DNA from: Bacteroidota bacterium
GTDB lineage: Bacteria > Bacteroidota > Bacteroidia > Chitinophagales > Chitinophagaceae
Length of the DNA stretch: 48,134 nt
Direction: 5' to 3'
Assembly: GCA_023416995.1 (NCBI GenBank)
Contig: JAEZGI010000031.1
Location: 1 to 48,134, forward strand
The notes below the pieces were generated by a model. That model was given only the letters and a program-made list of their open reading frames with translations, had not been told where the DNA came from and ran no database searches. Positions 35,544 through 45,572 of this stretch are shown here, piece after piece (the first letter of the stretch is position 1; each line of letters begins with the position of its first letter). Made by a program: the position numbers and the translations under genes.

Positions 35544-35693
35544 GAATCGTAGTAATTGGTTTTAAAATATCTTCGGACTAATGTATGATTAATTACCGGA
35601 TTGGAAGACGATTAAGTGCTGGAATAAGTTGTCCATCTCGTTTTGCAGATTACACCATATCACACAATTTTAGTGACACTCCTACCTAATTAT

Positions 35694-36707
35694 TTACGAA
35701 AAGGTTTTCGTTCTCTTTAATTCGGCGCCAGCCTTTTGAGCAATGATACTGGCAAGCATTAACTGAGCAGTGTGATAGATCATCAGCGGCAGAAGTATCA
35801 CACCCATTACCGGTGAATCATTAAAAAGCACTTTTGAGATCACGGTACCATGAACCAATGATTTTTTTGAACCACAAAAAACTGCTGCAATAGTATCTGC
35901 TTTGTTGAAGCGAAGCATGCGGCACACCCAGGTAATGATAAAATAAACCGTAAAAAATAACCCAACCAGAATTATCAGCAGGATCAGGATCGATGCCGCA
36001 TCCAGTGCTGCAAAACGACGGTTCAGAAATGAATCTGCAAAAGATGTATAGACGATTATAAGAATGACCGCCTGGTCAAAATAACGTAGAAACTGCTTGT
36101 ATTTGTCAGCGAACCAACCAAATCTCGCGCTGAGTGCAAATCCGGCAACAACAGGCAACAATACCTGGAACAACAATTTTGTAAAACTGTCTCCCATATC
36201 CAACCCTTCGCCAGACGCGCCGGCAAACAGTTGCATCCATAGTGGGGTAACAAATACACCAATAAGACTGGAGATACTTGCATTGAAGATAGCTGCAACA
36301 AGATTACCACCCGCAATTGATACCATCACCACGGATGATGATACTGTTGAAGGCAAAGCCGCAAGAAAAAATATACCCAGCCACAAATCCTCGTAAGCGG
36401 GATCATAAAAGAATGTATGACAGATCAAAACCAGCAGCGGAAACAAAACAAAAGTAGATAGCTGTACAACAAGGTGAAGACGCCAGTGGCCAAGACCTGC
36501 CAGTAACTTCGCCCTGTCGAGCTTCAGCCCATAAAAGAAGAAGATACCGGATACTCCATACCCGGCGAGTGCAGATAAGGAAAAACTTCCTTCTCCAACA
36601 CCACCTTGCGGCCAAAGCCAGGCAACGAATATCATTATCATCAATGCAATGATGAAACCATCCAGACCCACCTTTTTTAGGGTCGAATAAAATCGTGATT
36701 CAGCCAT
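35694..36707 (-). CDS. BASS-family (bile acid:sodium symporter-like) transporter
   Basis: A 337-residue membrane protein with about ten helices. LYGYGVSGIFFFYGLKL-like GYGVSGIFFFYGLKLDRAKL in helix 2, FLAALPSTVSSSVVMVSIAG with the family's substrate/sodium segment, and VFCGSKKSLVHGTVISKVLF near 280 are marks of the SBF-like (PF13593, YfeH) branch. Members move organic anions with sodium; the substrate is unknown. It begins 22 bp after the TPR-peptidase gene, so the three genes GH78, TPR-peptidase and transporter look like one operon; uptake of an organic acid or sugar-derived anion is a possibility. Confidence 0.85.
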   Translation of the reverse strand: MAESRFYSTLKKVGLDGFIIALMIMIFVAWLWPQGGVGEGSFSLSALAGYGVSGIFFFYGLKLDRAKLLAGLGHWRLHLVVQLSTFVLFPLLVLICHTFFYDPAYEDLWLGIFFLAALPSTVSSSVVMVSIAGGNLVAAIFNASISSLIGVFVTPLWMQLFAGASGEGLDMGDSFTKLLFQVLLPVVAGFALSARFGWFADKYKQFLRYFDQAVILIIVYTSFADSFLNRRFAALDAASILILLIILVGLFFTVYFIITWVCRMLRFNKADTIAAVFCGSKKSLVHGTVISKVLFNDSPVMGVILLPLMIYHTAQLMLASIIAQKAGAELKRTKTFS

Positions 36708-36729
36708 GCTTTAAACGCTTTCATTCCGG

Positions 36730-39654
36730 TTATTCGCTCAACTGAAGCAACGATGCAAAAACCGGCCCCGGTTTTAATCTAAGTGAACCGGCGGTCTTCC
36801 GCAGTTGGTTGATCCTTGCGGCGTCGCCCCGTTGATACAGATTCATCAATTGTGCATACACTTCAGGCTGATACGCGTTGTGTTCCAGCGATAATTCCAG
36901 TTGGCGGATCGCTTCATCTTTGTGTCCTGCGCGAAAAGCCTGTTCGCCCTTTGCCAGTGCGAGCTGGGCTAGAAAACTATCATCACCAACGGGCCGAACC
37001 TGCTTCAGCAGTGTATCGGCCTGGTTAACGTTCCCAACTTTTGAAAGCAATCTTATATAACGGAGTTGCTGTGCACCCGCACGCATGCGACCATTCAAAA
37101 AGGGTTGCAGGTACGCAATCGCTGAGTCCTTTTTACCCTTGGCCATAAAATATTCAGCCATTCTCAGGGTATAATCGGGCCTGGCATTACCGGCAGCTGC
37201 CAGGATCCTTTGCGCCTCTCTTAAGGTCTCTATCGCTTCATTATACTTGTTATGCGATGCCAGTGCGTCAGCATAAAGATTTCTATATTCAAATTGTTGC
37301 GGCTTTTGCTCGACGATCTTTTTCAGTACATCTAACGCAGCAGGATAACCGAACATCGCTCGGTTTGAGGCAGCAAATGCGATGGCATCATCGCGACGAT
37401 CGCGCAGGTAGGTGGATAATACTGAACCCGACTTGCTGTAGGCATCGGCAACTTCAACTGCTTCTCCAATCAAACCATAACGACGGAACATATCCCAGAA
37501 CTGGATGTTTGCAGATGCCAGCTCCTGGAAATCGGTTTCCGTTTGCAAAGCTTTGCGGTATAAGCTTTCCTGTCTGGCAATGGCCTGTTTTCTATCAATT
37601 CTCCCTTCTGCCAGTTGCGCAGCAACCACACGCGCCTCCGCGGTATATAAAGGCGCATAACCAGCGTTGATTTTTTTGGCTCGCTCCAGCCAGGCAAAAG
37701 CCGAATCAAACTTTTTCTCTTCACTGAATAGTTGTGCATATGCAGTATACACCGGCAGATAAACAGGATCGTACTGAAGCGCCGTATCAAGCAGTTTTGC
37801 TGCATTTTCCGGTTTCAAATTACGCGAGCGCACGGCAAGATTCAGGTACACCTGCGCCCAGTTGCTCGCCATTGCCGCACGATCACCATTCAGATACGCC
37901 ATCTCCTTCTTAATAAGTTTATCGAGAAACGCATACATACCCGGATCTTTTGTTTTAAGATCATTGGTTGTATTCATCGACTTGAAATCGAGCGGATGTA
38001 CTTTCACCGGTTCAAAGTACGCAGGGTATGTTTGTGCCAGGTATTCGCTTTCATTATTCTGTGAATAATAATCCAGGGTCCTTTTCTCTTTCATGGCAGT
38101 GTAATAGTGCGACCTGATCTTACGGTTCTCTTCATCAGTCAACACCCGCCCGTGAAACAGGTGCACATATTCATGAAGCAATACATTTCTTTCAAGAAAA
38201 GCCCCCCTTTCAACGTATTCGATAGCCGCGGCACCACTTCCCACCCCGCGGATATCCATCCACTGCCGGTTATCAAACGTGGTCATAAACCTGAAATAAG
38301 GCTGACCCATTGATATAGCCAGATCAGTATGAAGTGGTGGTACCCTGAAGCTGTTGCCCTGTTTCGACAGAAACGGAAAATAAACGATCGAGGTAAATAA
38401 CTGGTTCCAGACCATGGCCATGGCGAGATGACCCGGATAATAAGCAACATCCGGAAATACCCTGGTGAAATTTTCAAGATCTTTTATTTCAGTTGTCTTT
38501 AACGCGTTCATGATGGAATCATAAACATTGAGATACGGAATACGTCTCGATTTAATTACGGCAGACAAACCATTGTGAGCAGGACCATAATGTTTTTTTC
38601 GTTCAAGAATACGGATAAAGATTGCCTGGGCAGAATCAAGACGCAGACTTTGAGCCGTTTCAAAAGAGCTGTAATAAATCGAAGCCCGGTGCAACAGCGG
38701 TAACACAGAAGCGGGATATTTTTTTTCTACCGCCGAAGCTGCTTCAAGTGCTTCCTTGATATTGTTTTGTTTTACCAGTTCATCCGCAGGCTTTAAGGCT
38801 TCTCTTATCGTTTCATCGTCTGGTGCCGCATAATCTGCATAGGTTAGATTTGTGTGACCATTGCCCCAGTGCCAGTGCGTCTGGTAATGTAAAGGATTTA
38901 TCTCAAGTGCCAGCTGCCATTGAGCAGCCATTGCGTTTAATTGTGTAGCGTCGATCCTTCTCCAGATTGCATATCCATAACTGAACCGCGCATCGGCATC
39001 AAATGGATCCAGTGAAAGCGATTTTTTCAGAGGTGCTTCTGCCTTGTCGGGTTGCTGGTTCCAGAAATACACGTCAGCTTCCAACAGGTAAGAGGCCGCG
39101 TTGCGCGGGTTCTTTTTTTGCAACTGTTTGGCAACAGTTAATGCCTCAGGGTATCTCTTCTGTAAAAGAAGTGATCTGCCAAGCACCAGGCTGACCATTT
39201 CAGATGGTCTTTTTTTGAGGTAATCATTACAGGTTTTTGCTGCTTTTGCAAGCTCCCAGGCCTGGATCTCAAGAAAAGCTTTTAACGCAATAGCTTTCTC
39301 GTTTGTGGCATCTTTTGCTAAGACTGATTCAACCAGTTTTTGCGCAGCAAAAAAATCGTTTTTCAGAATTGCATAATCCGCCTTTAATAAACTTGCGTCG
39401 GAACTTTCCGGCATTTTCTCAATTAATGCGGCCGCCTCTGTCCACATTCCGGTACGCAACATTGTCTCAATAGAGGCAAGATCGGTTTTGGTCCGAAGCT
39501 GATCCCGCTTTTTCTGAAGCGCTATCATTGCCAACGATGTGCTGTCCGGAGCAATCTGTTGCGAATACAAAGGCGTCTGGCAAATGATGCCAACAAAATA
39601 AACCAGTGTTATCAGGAAGATTTTAGGTATTCGGTGTCTGAAAGGATTTATCAC
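36730..39654 (-). CDS. Secreted TPR protein with an HExxH metallopeptidase domain
   Basis: A 974-residue protein with a signal-like N-terminal helix (FLITLVYFVGIICQTPLYSQ). Residues about 60-350 and 600-960 are helical tetratricopeptide-type repeats (for example ADVYFWNQQPDKAEAPLKKS and LYADALASHNKYNEAIETLR). Between them residues about 430-560 carry a zinc peptidase-like core: NVLLHEYVHLFHG with His494, Glu495 and His498, and NNESEYLAQTYPAYF with Glu535/Glu537 as the probable third ligand, an arrangement like gluzincins of the lethal-factor/peptidase-MA type. The domain may cut a protein or peptide substrate recruited by the repeats; activity is unproven. It sits between the rhamnosidase gene and the BASS transporter gene with 37- and 22-bp gaps. 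Confidence 0.75.
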   Translation of the reverse strand: MINPFRHRIPKIFLITLVYFVGIICQTPLYSQQIAPDSTSLAMIALQKKRDQLRTKTDLASIETMLRTGMWTEAAALIEKMPESSDASLLKADYAILKNDFFAAQKLVESVLAKDATNEKAIALKAFLEIQAWELAKAAKTCNDYLKKRPSEMVSLVLGRSLLLQKRYPEALTVAKQLQKKNPRNAASYLLEADVYFWNQQPDKAEAPLKKSLSLDPFDADARFSYGYAIWRRIDATQLNAMAAQWQLALEINPLHYQTHWHWGNGHTNLTYADYAAPDDETIREALKPADELVKQNNIKEALEAASAVEKKYPASVLPLLHRASIYYSSFETAQSLRLDSAQAIFIRILERKKHYGPAHNGLSAVIKSRRIPYLNVYDSIMNALKTTEIKDLENFTRVFPDVAYYPGHLAMAMVWNQLFTSIVYFPFLSKQGNSFRVPPLHTDLAISMGQPYFRFMTTFDNRQWMDIRGVGSGAAAIEYVERGAFLERNVLLHEYVHLFHGRVLTDEENRKIRSHYYTAMKEKRTLDYYSQNNESEYLAQTYPAYFEPVKVHPLDFKSMNTTNDLKTKDPGMYAFLDKLIKKEMAYLNGDRAAMASNWAQVYLNLAVRSRNLKPENAAKLLDTALQYDPVYLPVYTAYAQLFSEEKKFDSAFAWLERAKKINAGYAPLYTAEARVVAAQLAEGRIDRKQAIARQESLYRKALQTETDFQELASANIQFWDMFRRYGLIGEAVEVADAYSKSGSVLSTYLRDRRDDAIAFAASNRAMFGYPAALDVLKKIVEQKPQQFEYRNLYADALASHNKYNEAIETLREAQRILAAAGNARPDYTLRMAEYFMAKGKKDSAIAYLQPFLNGRMRAGAQQLRYIRLLSKVGNVNQADTLLKQVRPVGDDSFLAQLALAKGEQAFRAGHKDEAIRQLELSLEHNAYQPEVYAQLMNLYQRGDAARINQLRKTAGSLRLKPGPVFASLLQLSE

Positions 39655-39691
39655 AGATATCGGTTATGGGTTAACGTTAGAGTAAATAATT

Positions 39692-42385
39692 TTACCTGAT
39701 CACAAACTGGTATTTGCCGGCCACAAGTTTGTAACCCGCGGTTTTTTGCTGCCTGCCATCGAAAGTACGCTGTGTGATTGACTGTGGTGATACAACTTTT
39801 CCGTTAAGATACAATTGCTGACCATTGCCGGTTTGCAATTCAAGGGTTGCGCCTGAATTAGCAGGAATAGTTACATCATACAACACTTCATTACCTGATC
39901 GCTTCCAGGACGAAACTATGGTGCCGTATGGTCCCTCGTGGCTCGCTTCAAAATGATTTAACCCTTCAACAAACAACGGGCGGAGTTGCACGTTTTTAAA
40001 ACCTGCCCCATTTTCATCGGGTTTGATACCACCGGGCCCCTTATATAACCACGCGCCGATTTCTCCAAACATGATGTGATTTCTTGAGATATCCGACTTC
40101 GCGTCGATCGGCCAGTTTTCATATAATGTAGTTGCTCCATTCACGATCCACCAGCCCCATGAAGGATAAGTTTCCTGCGACGCAATTTTATACGCGTGGT
40201 TGGCATAGCCATTTTCACTTAACGCATTCAGTATAGCTTTTGTACCCAACAGTCCTACGTCTAAATGAAAACTGTCTTTCTCGACGCGTGCTGCGAGATT
40301 AGCCGCTACCCTGTTTTTCAGACTATCCGGCACAACACCCCAGAACAAGGGCATACTCAATTCTGTCTGCACACCGGATCCATAAATTGCAGTAGCAACA
40401 TCCAGGTATTTCGCGTTTATGGCCCTCCTGATTTTTTCGGACAGCAATCTGTATTTCGTAGCATTTTCTTTTTTGCCAAGCAATGCGGATACTTTTGAAA
40501 GCACCACAACATCCGCATAATAATAAATTGATGAGGTCAGCTCAACCGGAGACTTTGATTTCACGGGTACCCAATCACCCAGACCCCATGTGGTAAGACC
40601 CTCCGGAGCGCGGCTGGTGATCTGACTCACATATCGCTCCATGTTGTCATAACAACGCGAAAGCAAAGTGGTATCGCCATAGAAAAGATAAATGTTCCAT
40701 GGGATCAATACCATCGAACTGGTCCAGTCAGGACCATTACCCCACTCGTATCCCCAACCACCGGTCGGTATAATGGAAGGTAATACACCGTTTGGTTGCT
40801 GTTCATCCTGGTGATCGGCCAGCCATTTTTCGTAAACCGTAATTCCCTCAAAACCATACAGCCCGGTTTCAACTGCGATATGCGCATCACCGGTCCATCC
40901 ATTTTTTTCCCTCTGCGGACAGTCAGTAGGATAACCAAACAGGTTACTGAGATAAGCATTGTTTGTTGCCCACCATATCTTATCGAGTGTGGTGTTGGAA
41001 GATTTGATATTACCAACAGCAGGTACATTACTATGCATAAAGTATCCGGTAACACTTTCCTTTGTGAGTTGCACGGGTGCTGAGCTCCTTATCTCAACAT
41101 ACTGAAACCCTTTGTAATTAAACACTGGCATGAACTCCTCTTCGCCTTTACCAGCAAGTATCACAATATCTGTCTGAAACGGATCCTTATCATCTGTTGG
41201 TCTGTAGTGCACATTGATATTGCTCATGTCAATGCGTCCATTATCATAGATCTGTTCACCATGTTCTGCACGAACCACGGTACCTGCCGCGCCTTTTAAT
41301 TTCAGTTTTGTAACACCTGAAATGTTTCTGCCGAGATCAAAAACATACACGGTATCGCTAAACTTTTTCATTGAAACAGCTGGTACTTCAACCACCTGTT
41401 CTACAGGGTGAAGCAACTGTGAGACAATGTTCCTGGAAGGCGCTGCGCGGTAAATGACATCTTTCCATTTACTGTCATCAAAACCCGGTTTGTTCCAGCC
41501 ATCCTGTTTTAGCCGGAGATCATGATGTTCCGCAGTATAGATGCTATTAAAAATGATATGGCCGGGAGCGGTTTTCCAATCTTTGCCGGTTGAAATAGTT
41601 TCAACACTACCATCGTCATAAACGAGGCGAAGATCCATACACACTGCAGGTCTTGCCCGCCATGGCGCCTTATGAAAATCCCATACAGCGGTTGACTGAT
41701 GATTGTACCATCCATTACCAAGTACCACCCCCACCGCATTTTCGCCGTTTTGTACCTGGCTGGTTACATCGTGTGTAACATATAATGTGCGTCGGTCAAA
41801 ACGGGTATAAGTCGGATCCATCCGATGATTACCAATCCGCTGCCCATTAATAAACAACTCAAACAACCCCGCCACCGCAACATAAGCACGTGCGCTGCGA
41901 ATTTTTTTCGAAACTTTAAACCCCTTCCGGAACTGGGCCGCAGGTTTGAAATCAATATCTGAACGATCACTGATCCACGATCCTTTCCAGTTATGCATAC
42001 CCATCATGCCTGTTTCAAAACTTGCAACCTTGCTCGTCAGCGTTTTTCCTGCAGCGCTGCGAACCTCAACTGTCCAATGATATTTTGTGAAAGGCTGCAA
42101 TTGCCGGCCGCCATAATTAACCAACTGCGCTGAGGCATTCACGTTATTGCTGCTCGTCTGCCATACAACGGTCTTAAGCGCTGCATCGGTCGCCACCTTA
42201 ACTTTGAAACCTGTCTGCCGCGCCCCGCGACTGGTATCATTAAATTGCCAGGTTAACCGGGGGGATACAGCGTCTACTCCAAGCGGTTCTTCAAGATATT
42301 CGCATTTTAACTTTACAACAGCCTGCGCATTAAGAAGCGCATTTTGCATCAGCAACAACAACGAAACGATCAGGACTCTTACCAT
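39692..42385 (-). CDS. Secreted alpha-L-rhamnosidase, GH78
   Basis: An 897-residue protein with a signal peptide (residues 1-20, ending NALLNAQ). Domain order fits GH78: an N-terminal beta-sandwich (PRLTWQF near residue 43), the carbohydrate-binding domain with AYVAVAGLFELFINGQRIG near 168, and the (alpha/alpha)6 barrel with YPTDCPQREKNGWTGDAH, in which Glu493 and Asp500 belong to the catalytic group, and IPTGGWGYEWGNGPDWTSSM further on. It releases terminal alpha-L-rhamnose from pectin, flavonoid or other rhamnosides outside the cell. It is the first gene of the set with the TPR-peptidase and BASS genes and is divergent from the S10 gene. Specific linkage unknown. Confidence 0.93.
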   Translation of the reverse strand: MVRVLIVSLLLLMQNALLNAQAVVKLKCEYLEEPLGVDAVSPRLTWQFNDTSRGARQTGFKVKVATDAALKTVVWQTSSNNVNASAQLVNYGGRQLQPFTKYHWTVEVRSAAGKTLTSKVASFETGMMGMHNWKGSWISDRSDIDFKPAAQFRKGFKVSKKIRSARAYVAVAGLFELFINGQRIGNHRMDPTYTRFDRRTLYVTHDVTSQVQNGENAVGVVLGNGWYNHQSTAVWDFHKAPWRARPAVCMDLRLVYDDGSVETISTGKDWKTAPGHIIFNSIYTAEHHDLRLKQDGWNKPGFDDSKWKDVIYRAAPSRNIVSQLLHPVEQVVEVPAVSMKKFSDTVYVFDLGRNISGVTKLKLKGAAGTVVRAEHGEQIYDNGRIDMSNINVHYRPTDDKDPFQTDIVILAGKGEEEFMPVFNYKGFQYVEIRSSAPVQLTKESVTGYFMHSNVPAVGNIKSSNTTLDKIWWATNNAYLSNLFGYPTDCPQREKNGWTGDAHIAVETGLYGFEGITVYEKWLADHQDEQQPNGVLPSIIPTGGWGYEWGNGPDWTSSMVLIPWNIYLFYGDTTLLSRCYDNMERYVSQITSRAPEGLTTWGLGDWVPVKSKSPVELTSSIYYYADVVVLSKVSALLGKKENATKYRLLSEKIRRAINAKYLDVATAIYGSGVQTELSMPLFWGVVPDSLKNRVAANLAARVEKDSFHLDVGLLGTKAILNALSENGYANHAYKIASQETYPSWGWWIVNGATTLYENWPIDAKSDISRNHIMFGEIGAWLYKGPGGIKPDENGAGFKNVQLRPLFVEGLNHFEASHEGPYGTIVSSWKRSGNEVLYDVTIPANSGATLELQTGNGQQLYLNGKVVSPQSITQRTFDGRQQKTAGYKLVAGKYQFVIR

Positions 42386-42537
42386 TTTGTATTATATAAT
42401 TATTCTAAATATTTGTATGAATACAGGTTGACTATACCCGGACACCTGGCCGGACAAGTTACTGAAATATTAAACAGACATTGATGCATGATTAGATGGA
42501 ACAGCAACAAACGCGCTGTGTGCTGCTGGATTTTCCT

Positions 42538-42545
42538 TAAGTTTG
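42538..42545 (+). promoter_or_regulatory. Candidate -7 element (TAAGTTTG) for the S10 gene
   Basis: TAAGTTTG lies 24 bp before ATG at 42570 and matches the Bacteroidota -7 consensus. The -33 region has only a weak TGTG at 42517-42520 (17 bp spacing). Confidence 0.38.
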
Positions 42546-42569
42546 ATCCTACACTAATTCTAACTGCTC

Positions 42570-44126
42570 ATGAAGAAAGTCTCATCGTTATTATTGTTTT
42601 TTGTTATAACTATTGCTGCAACTGCACAGCCGAGACAACCCCGGGGTGAAGCAGCACCGGCAACACCCACACCTTCAACCACCGCAAGAGAAGAGCGTCC
42701 CTCTTCAACCAGTCTTGTATTTAATCCCGAAACCTCCGTCGTTACTAACCACGAAGTGACCATCAAGGGACAGCGGGTTCCATATAAAGCAACAGCCGGC
42801 ACTATGCCTGTCTGGGATGAAGACGGCAAAACCATCGCAGGTTTATTTTATACGTATTATGAAAGAACTGATGTGCGCGATCGTGCGAGCAGACCATTGG
42901 TGATTTCATTTAACGGTGGCCCGGGCTCTGCATCTGTATGGATGCACATTGCCTACACCGGCCCGGTACTACTGAATATAGACGACGAAGGTTACCCTGT
43001 TCAACCTTATGGCTTTAAAGACAACCCCTACTCCATTCTTGATGTAGCCGATATCGTTTTTGTTGATCCGGTTAACACCGGGTATTCACGAATGATGAAT
43101 AAAGATGTGCCAAAATCAAAATTTTTTGGGGTCAATGCCGACATCAAATATCTCGCAGAATGGATCAACACATTTGTAACAAGAAATAACCGTTGGGCCT
43201 CCCCTAAATACCTGATCGGCGAAAGCTACGGCACCACGAGGGTGGCGGGTCTTGCTCTCGAACTGCAGGAATCACAATGGATGTATTTCAACGGGGTGGT
43301 ATTGGTTTCACCAACCGATCTTGGCCTTGAAAGAGGAGCACCGGTTGATGCTGCATTACGTTTACCTTATTTCGCCGCAACTGCCTGGTATCATAAAAAA
43401 CTTCCGGCCGATCTGCAACAGAAAGATCTTACAGCTATGTTGCCTGAAGTTGAACAATTCACGATGAACGAGCTGATAGGTGCCATCAGCAAAGGAGGTT
43501 TGCTAAGCACCGATGAAAGAAAAAAGATCGCGGCAAGGATGGCGAGATATTCAGGGATATCTGAAAAGGTTTTCCTGCAAAACAATCTCGATGTAGCAAC
43601 AAATCTTTTCTGGAAAGAATTGTTACGTGAAGAAGGATACACCGTGGGGCGCCTGGATTCCCGTTATCTTGGTATCGATAAAAAAGGAGGCGGTGAAAGT
43701 CCAGATTTCAATGCCGAGCTTACATCATGGCTGCATTCCTTCACGCCGCCAATCAATATGTACCTGCGGGAAAAACTGAACTACAAAACAGACTTCAAAT
43801 ACAATATGTTTGGAACCGTTCGCCCCTGGGATAACTCGAACAACCGGACCGGCCAAAGTCTTGGACGCGCAATGTCATCAAACCCTTATTTGCATGTTAT
43901 GGTGCAATCAGGTTATTATGATGGTGCCTGCGATTATTTCAACGCCCAATACAACATGTGGCAGATTGATCCTTCAGGTCGTTTGAAGGACCGCATGAGC
44001 TTTCAGGGTTATCGCAGCGGGCACATGATGTACCTGCGTAAAGAAGATCTTGCAACAAGCAATGAACATATCCGGGAATTCATCAAAAAGTCACTGCCCA
44101 AACCCGGACAGGCTGCCAAATATTAA
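42570..44126 (+). CDS. Secreted S10 serine carboxypeptidase
   Basis: A 518-residue protein with signal peptide (SSLLLFFVITIAATAQ) and a Pro/Thr-rich linker up to about residue 45. The catalytic triad is readable: Ser219 in YLIGESYGTTRVAG, Asp451 in SGYYDGACDYF and His485 in YRSGHMMYLR; the oxyanion-hole block SFNGGPGSASVWMH near 114 is also typical. S10 enzymes remove C-terminal residues from peptides, usually at acid pH; bacterial members are exported. It is followed by a terminator and stands alone. Substrate not known. Confidence 0.92.
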   Translation: MKKVSSLLLFFVITIAATAQPRQPRGEAAPATPTPSTTAREERPSSTSLVFNPETSVVTNHEVTIKGQRVPYKATAGTMPVWDEDGKTIAGLFYTYYERTDVRDRASRPLVISFNGGPGSASVWMHIAYTGPVLLNIDDEGYPVQPYGFKDNPYSILDVADIVFVDPVNTGYSRMMNKDVPKSKFFGVNADIKYLAEWINTFVTRNNRWASPKYLIGESYGTTRVAGLALELQESQWMYFNGVVLVSPTDLGLERGAPVDAALRLPYFAATAWYHKKLPADLQQKDLTAMLPEVEQFTMNELIGAISKGGLLSTDERKKIAARMARYSGISEKVFLQNNLDVATNLFWKELLREEGYTVGRLDSRYLGIDKKGGGESPDFNAELTSWLHSFTPPINMYLREKLNYKTDFKYNMFGTVRPWDNSNNRTGQSLGRAMSSNPYLHVMVQSGYYDGACDYFNAQYNMWQIDPSGRLKDRMSFQGYRSGHMMYLRKEDLATSNEHIREFIKKSLPKPGQAAKY

Positions 44127-44151
44127 GGCTGACTGATAAAAACAACTTTCT

Positions 44152-44190
44152 TATCCCGGGCTGTCACTGACGGCCCGGGATATTTTTTTT
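44152..44190 (+). terminator. Strong rho-independent terminator after the S10 gene
   Basis: A 10-bp GC-rich stem (44152-44161 with 44173-44182) carries a small inner GTCA/TGAC pairing in its loop and is followed by eight T residues (44183-44190). Confidence 0.9.
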
Positions 44191-44238
44191 GCGCAGAATC
44201 TTGTTGTATTTTACGCGCTAAACACTTAGTAAACTTAT

Positions 44239-45450
44239 ATGAGAAATATTTTGATTGGCGCATTGCTGACCGTGTCTGTTGGTGCAAGTGCACACACCAA
44301 TGCCGATTCCACAAACACCGGGCTGGTACTACCAAAAGGATTTAAAGCCACAGTGATAGCGCAGGATTTTGGAGGAGCCCGTCATATTGTAGTGAACAGG
44401 CAGGGAGGCATTTATGTGAAGTTGTCAAGATTGAAAGATGGTAAAGGTATCTATTACATGAAAGACAATAATGGTGATGGGAAAATGGATGTCATTAAAG
44501 GATTTGGTGATTATCCCGGTACCGGTATTGATATCAAAGGAAATTACCTGTATGCTTCTTCCAACAAAGCAGTTTATCGTTACCAGTTAGATGATAAGGG
44601 TGAAGTGATCAACCCCGATAAACCAGAAACAATTGTTAGTGGTCTCGTTGATCACAATCGTGATAATAGTAAGTCGATTGCTTTAGATGATAATGGCAAT
44701 CTTTATGTGAACGTAGGTTCGTATAACAATGCATGTATCATCACGCCAGGTGCAACTGCGGCCCCGACCCCATGCCCTTTACTTGATTCAATTGGTGGAA
44801 TCTGGCAATTCAAAGCAGACCGATTGAATCAAACGATGAGCCTGGCTTCAAGATATGCTACAGGTTTTAAAAACACTGTGGCCCTTGACTGGAACAACAA
44901 AACGAAGTCACTTTTTATTATGCAGCATGGAAGGGATGGTCTTGACGCCTATCCGCAATATTTTACAAAAGAGCAGAATAGCCTGCTTCCTGCCGAATCG
45001 ATGTATGAAGTGAAAAAAGGATCAGATGGCGGTTGGCCCTACGTTTATTATGACCATAAACAAAACAAAGCGATGCTGGCACCGGAATATGGTGGTGATG
45101 GTAAAAAACCTGCTACAGTAAAAGCACAGACCCCTGCCATATCGTTCCCCGCCCACCTTGCACCGAATGGATTGTTGTTTTATTCAGGTACAAAATTTCC
45201 AGCGAAATATCGTAATGGCGCTTTTGTGGCTTTCCATGGCAATTCAGCGGAATTAAAGAAAGGATATTTTGTAGGATTTGTTCCTTTCAAAAACAATAAA
45301 CCGGCCGGTGGATGGGAAATTTTCGCAGACAATTTTACCACTCCCAACAATCCCCATCGTCCCTGCGGAATCGCTGAAGCACCTGATGGATCAATCTATG
45401 TAACAGACGATGTCAAGGGCACCATCTATAAAATCAGTTATGCAGGTTAA
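44239..45450 (+). CDS. Secreted sorbosone-dehydrogenase/soluble-quinoprotein-like beta-propeller protein
   Basis: A 403-residue protein with a signal-like leader (NILIGALLTVSVGASAHT). Family blocks are VLPKGFKATVIAQDFGGARH, then IYYMKDNNGDGKMDVIKGFG with a Ca-binding-like loop, FKNTVALDWNNKTKSLFIMQ, GDGKKPATVKAQ and the end block RPCGIAEAPDGSIYVTDDVK. They belong to the L-sorbosone dehydrogenase/soluble glucose dehydrogenase propeller group. Members with PQQ oxidise sugars, but many in Bacteroidota are untested; substrate is unknown. It stands alone between two hairpins. Confidence 0.8.
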   Translation: MRNILIGALLTVSVGASAHTNADSTNTGLVLPKGFKATVIAQDFGGARHIVVNRQGGIYVKLSRLKDGKGIYYMKDNNGDGKMDVIKGFGDYPGTGIDIKGNYLYASSNKAVYRYQLDDKGEVINPDKPETIVSGLVDHNRDNSKSIALDDNGNLYVNVGSYNNACIITPGATAAPTPCPLLDSIGGIWQFKADRLNQTMSLASRYATGFKNTVALDWNNKTKSLFIMQHGRDGLDAYPQYFTKEQNSLLPAESMYEVKKGSDGGWPYVYYDHKQNKAMLAPEYGGDGKKPATVKAQTPAISFPAHLAPNGLLFYSGTKFPAKYRNGAFVAFHGNSAELKKGYFVGFVPFKNNKPAGGWEIFADNFTTPNNPHRPCGIAEAPDGSIYVTDDVKGTIYKISYAG

Positions 45451-45467
45451 CACCCGTTGGCATTACA

Positions 45468-45517
45468 CTATATAACGACAATGCCCCTACTCTCGTGGGG
45501 GCATTGTCGTTATATAG
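45468..45517. terminator. Very long (23-bp arm) hairpin between convergent genes
   Basis: Arms 45468-45490 and 45495-45517 are complementary except one G-T wobble, with a TCTC loop; ATTTTAT follows on the plus side. It sits between the stop at 45450 (+) and the stop at 45573 (-), so it can serve both transcripts, with better U-rich tail for the plus strand. Confidence 0.8.
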
Positions 45518-45572
45518 ATTTTATAAAGTCTTACTTTAAAAGTTCAAATCGTCCATGCAGTTACTTTGAACC

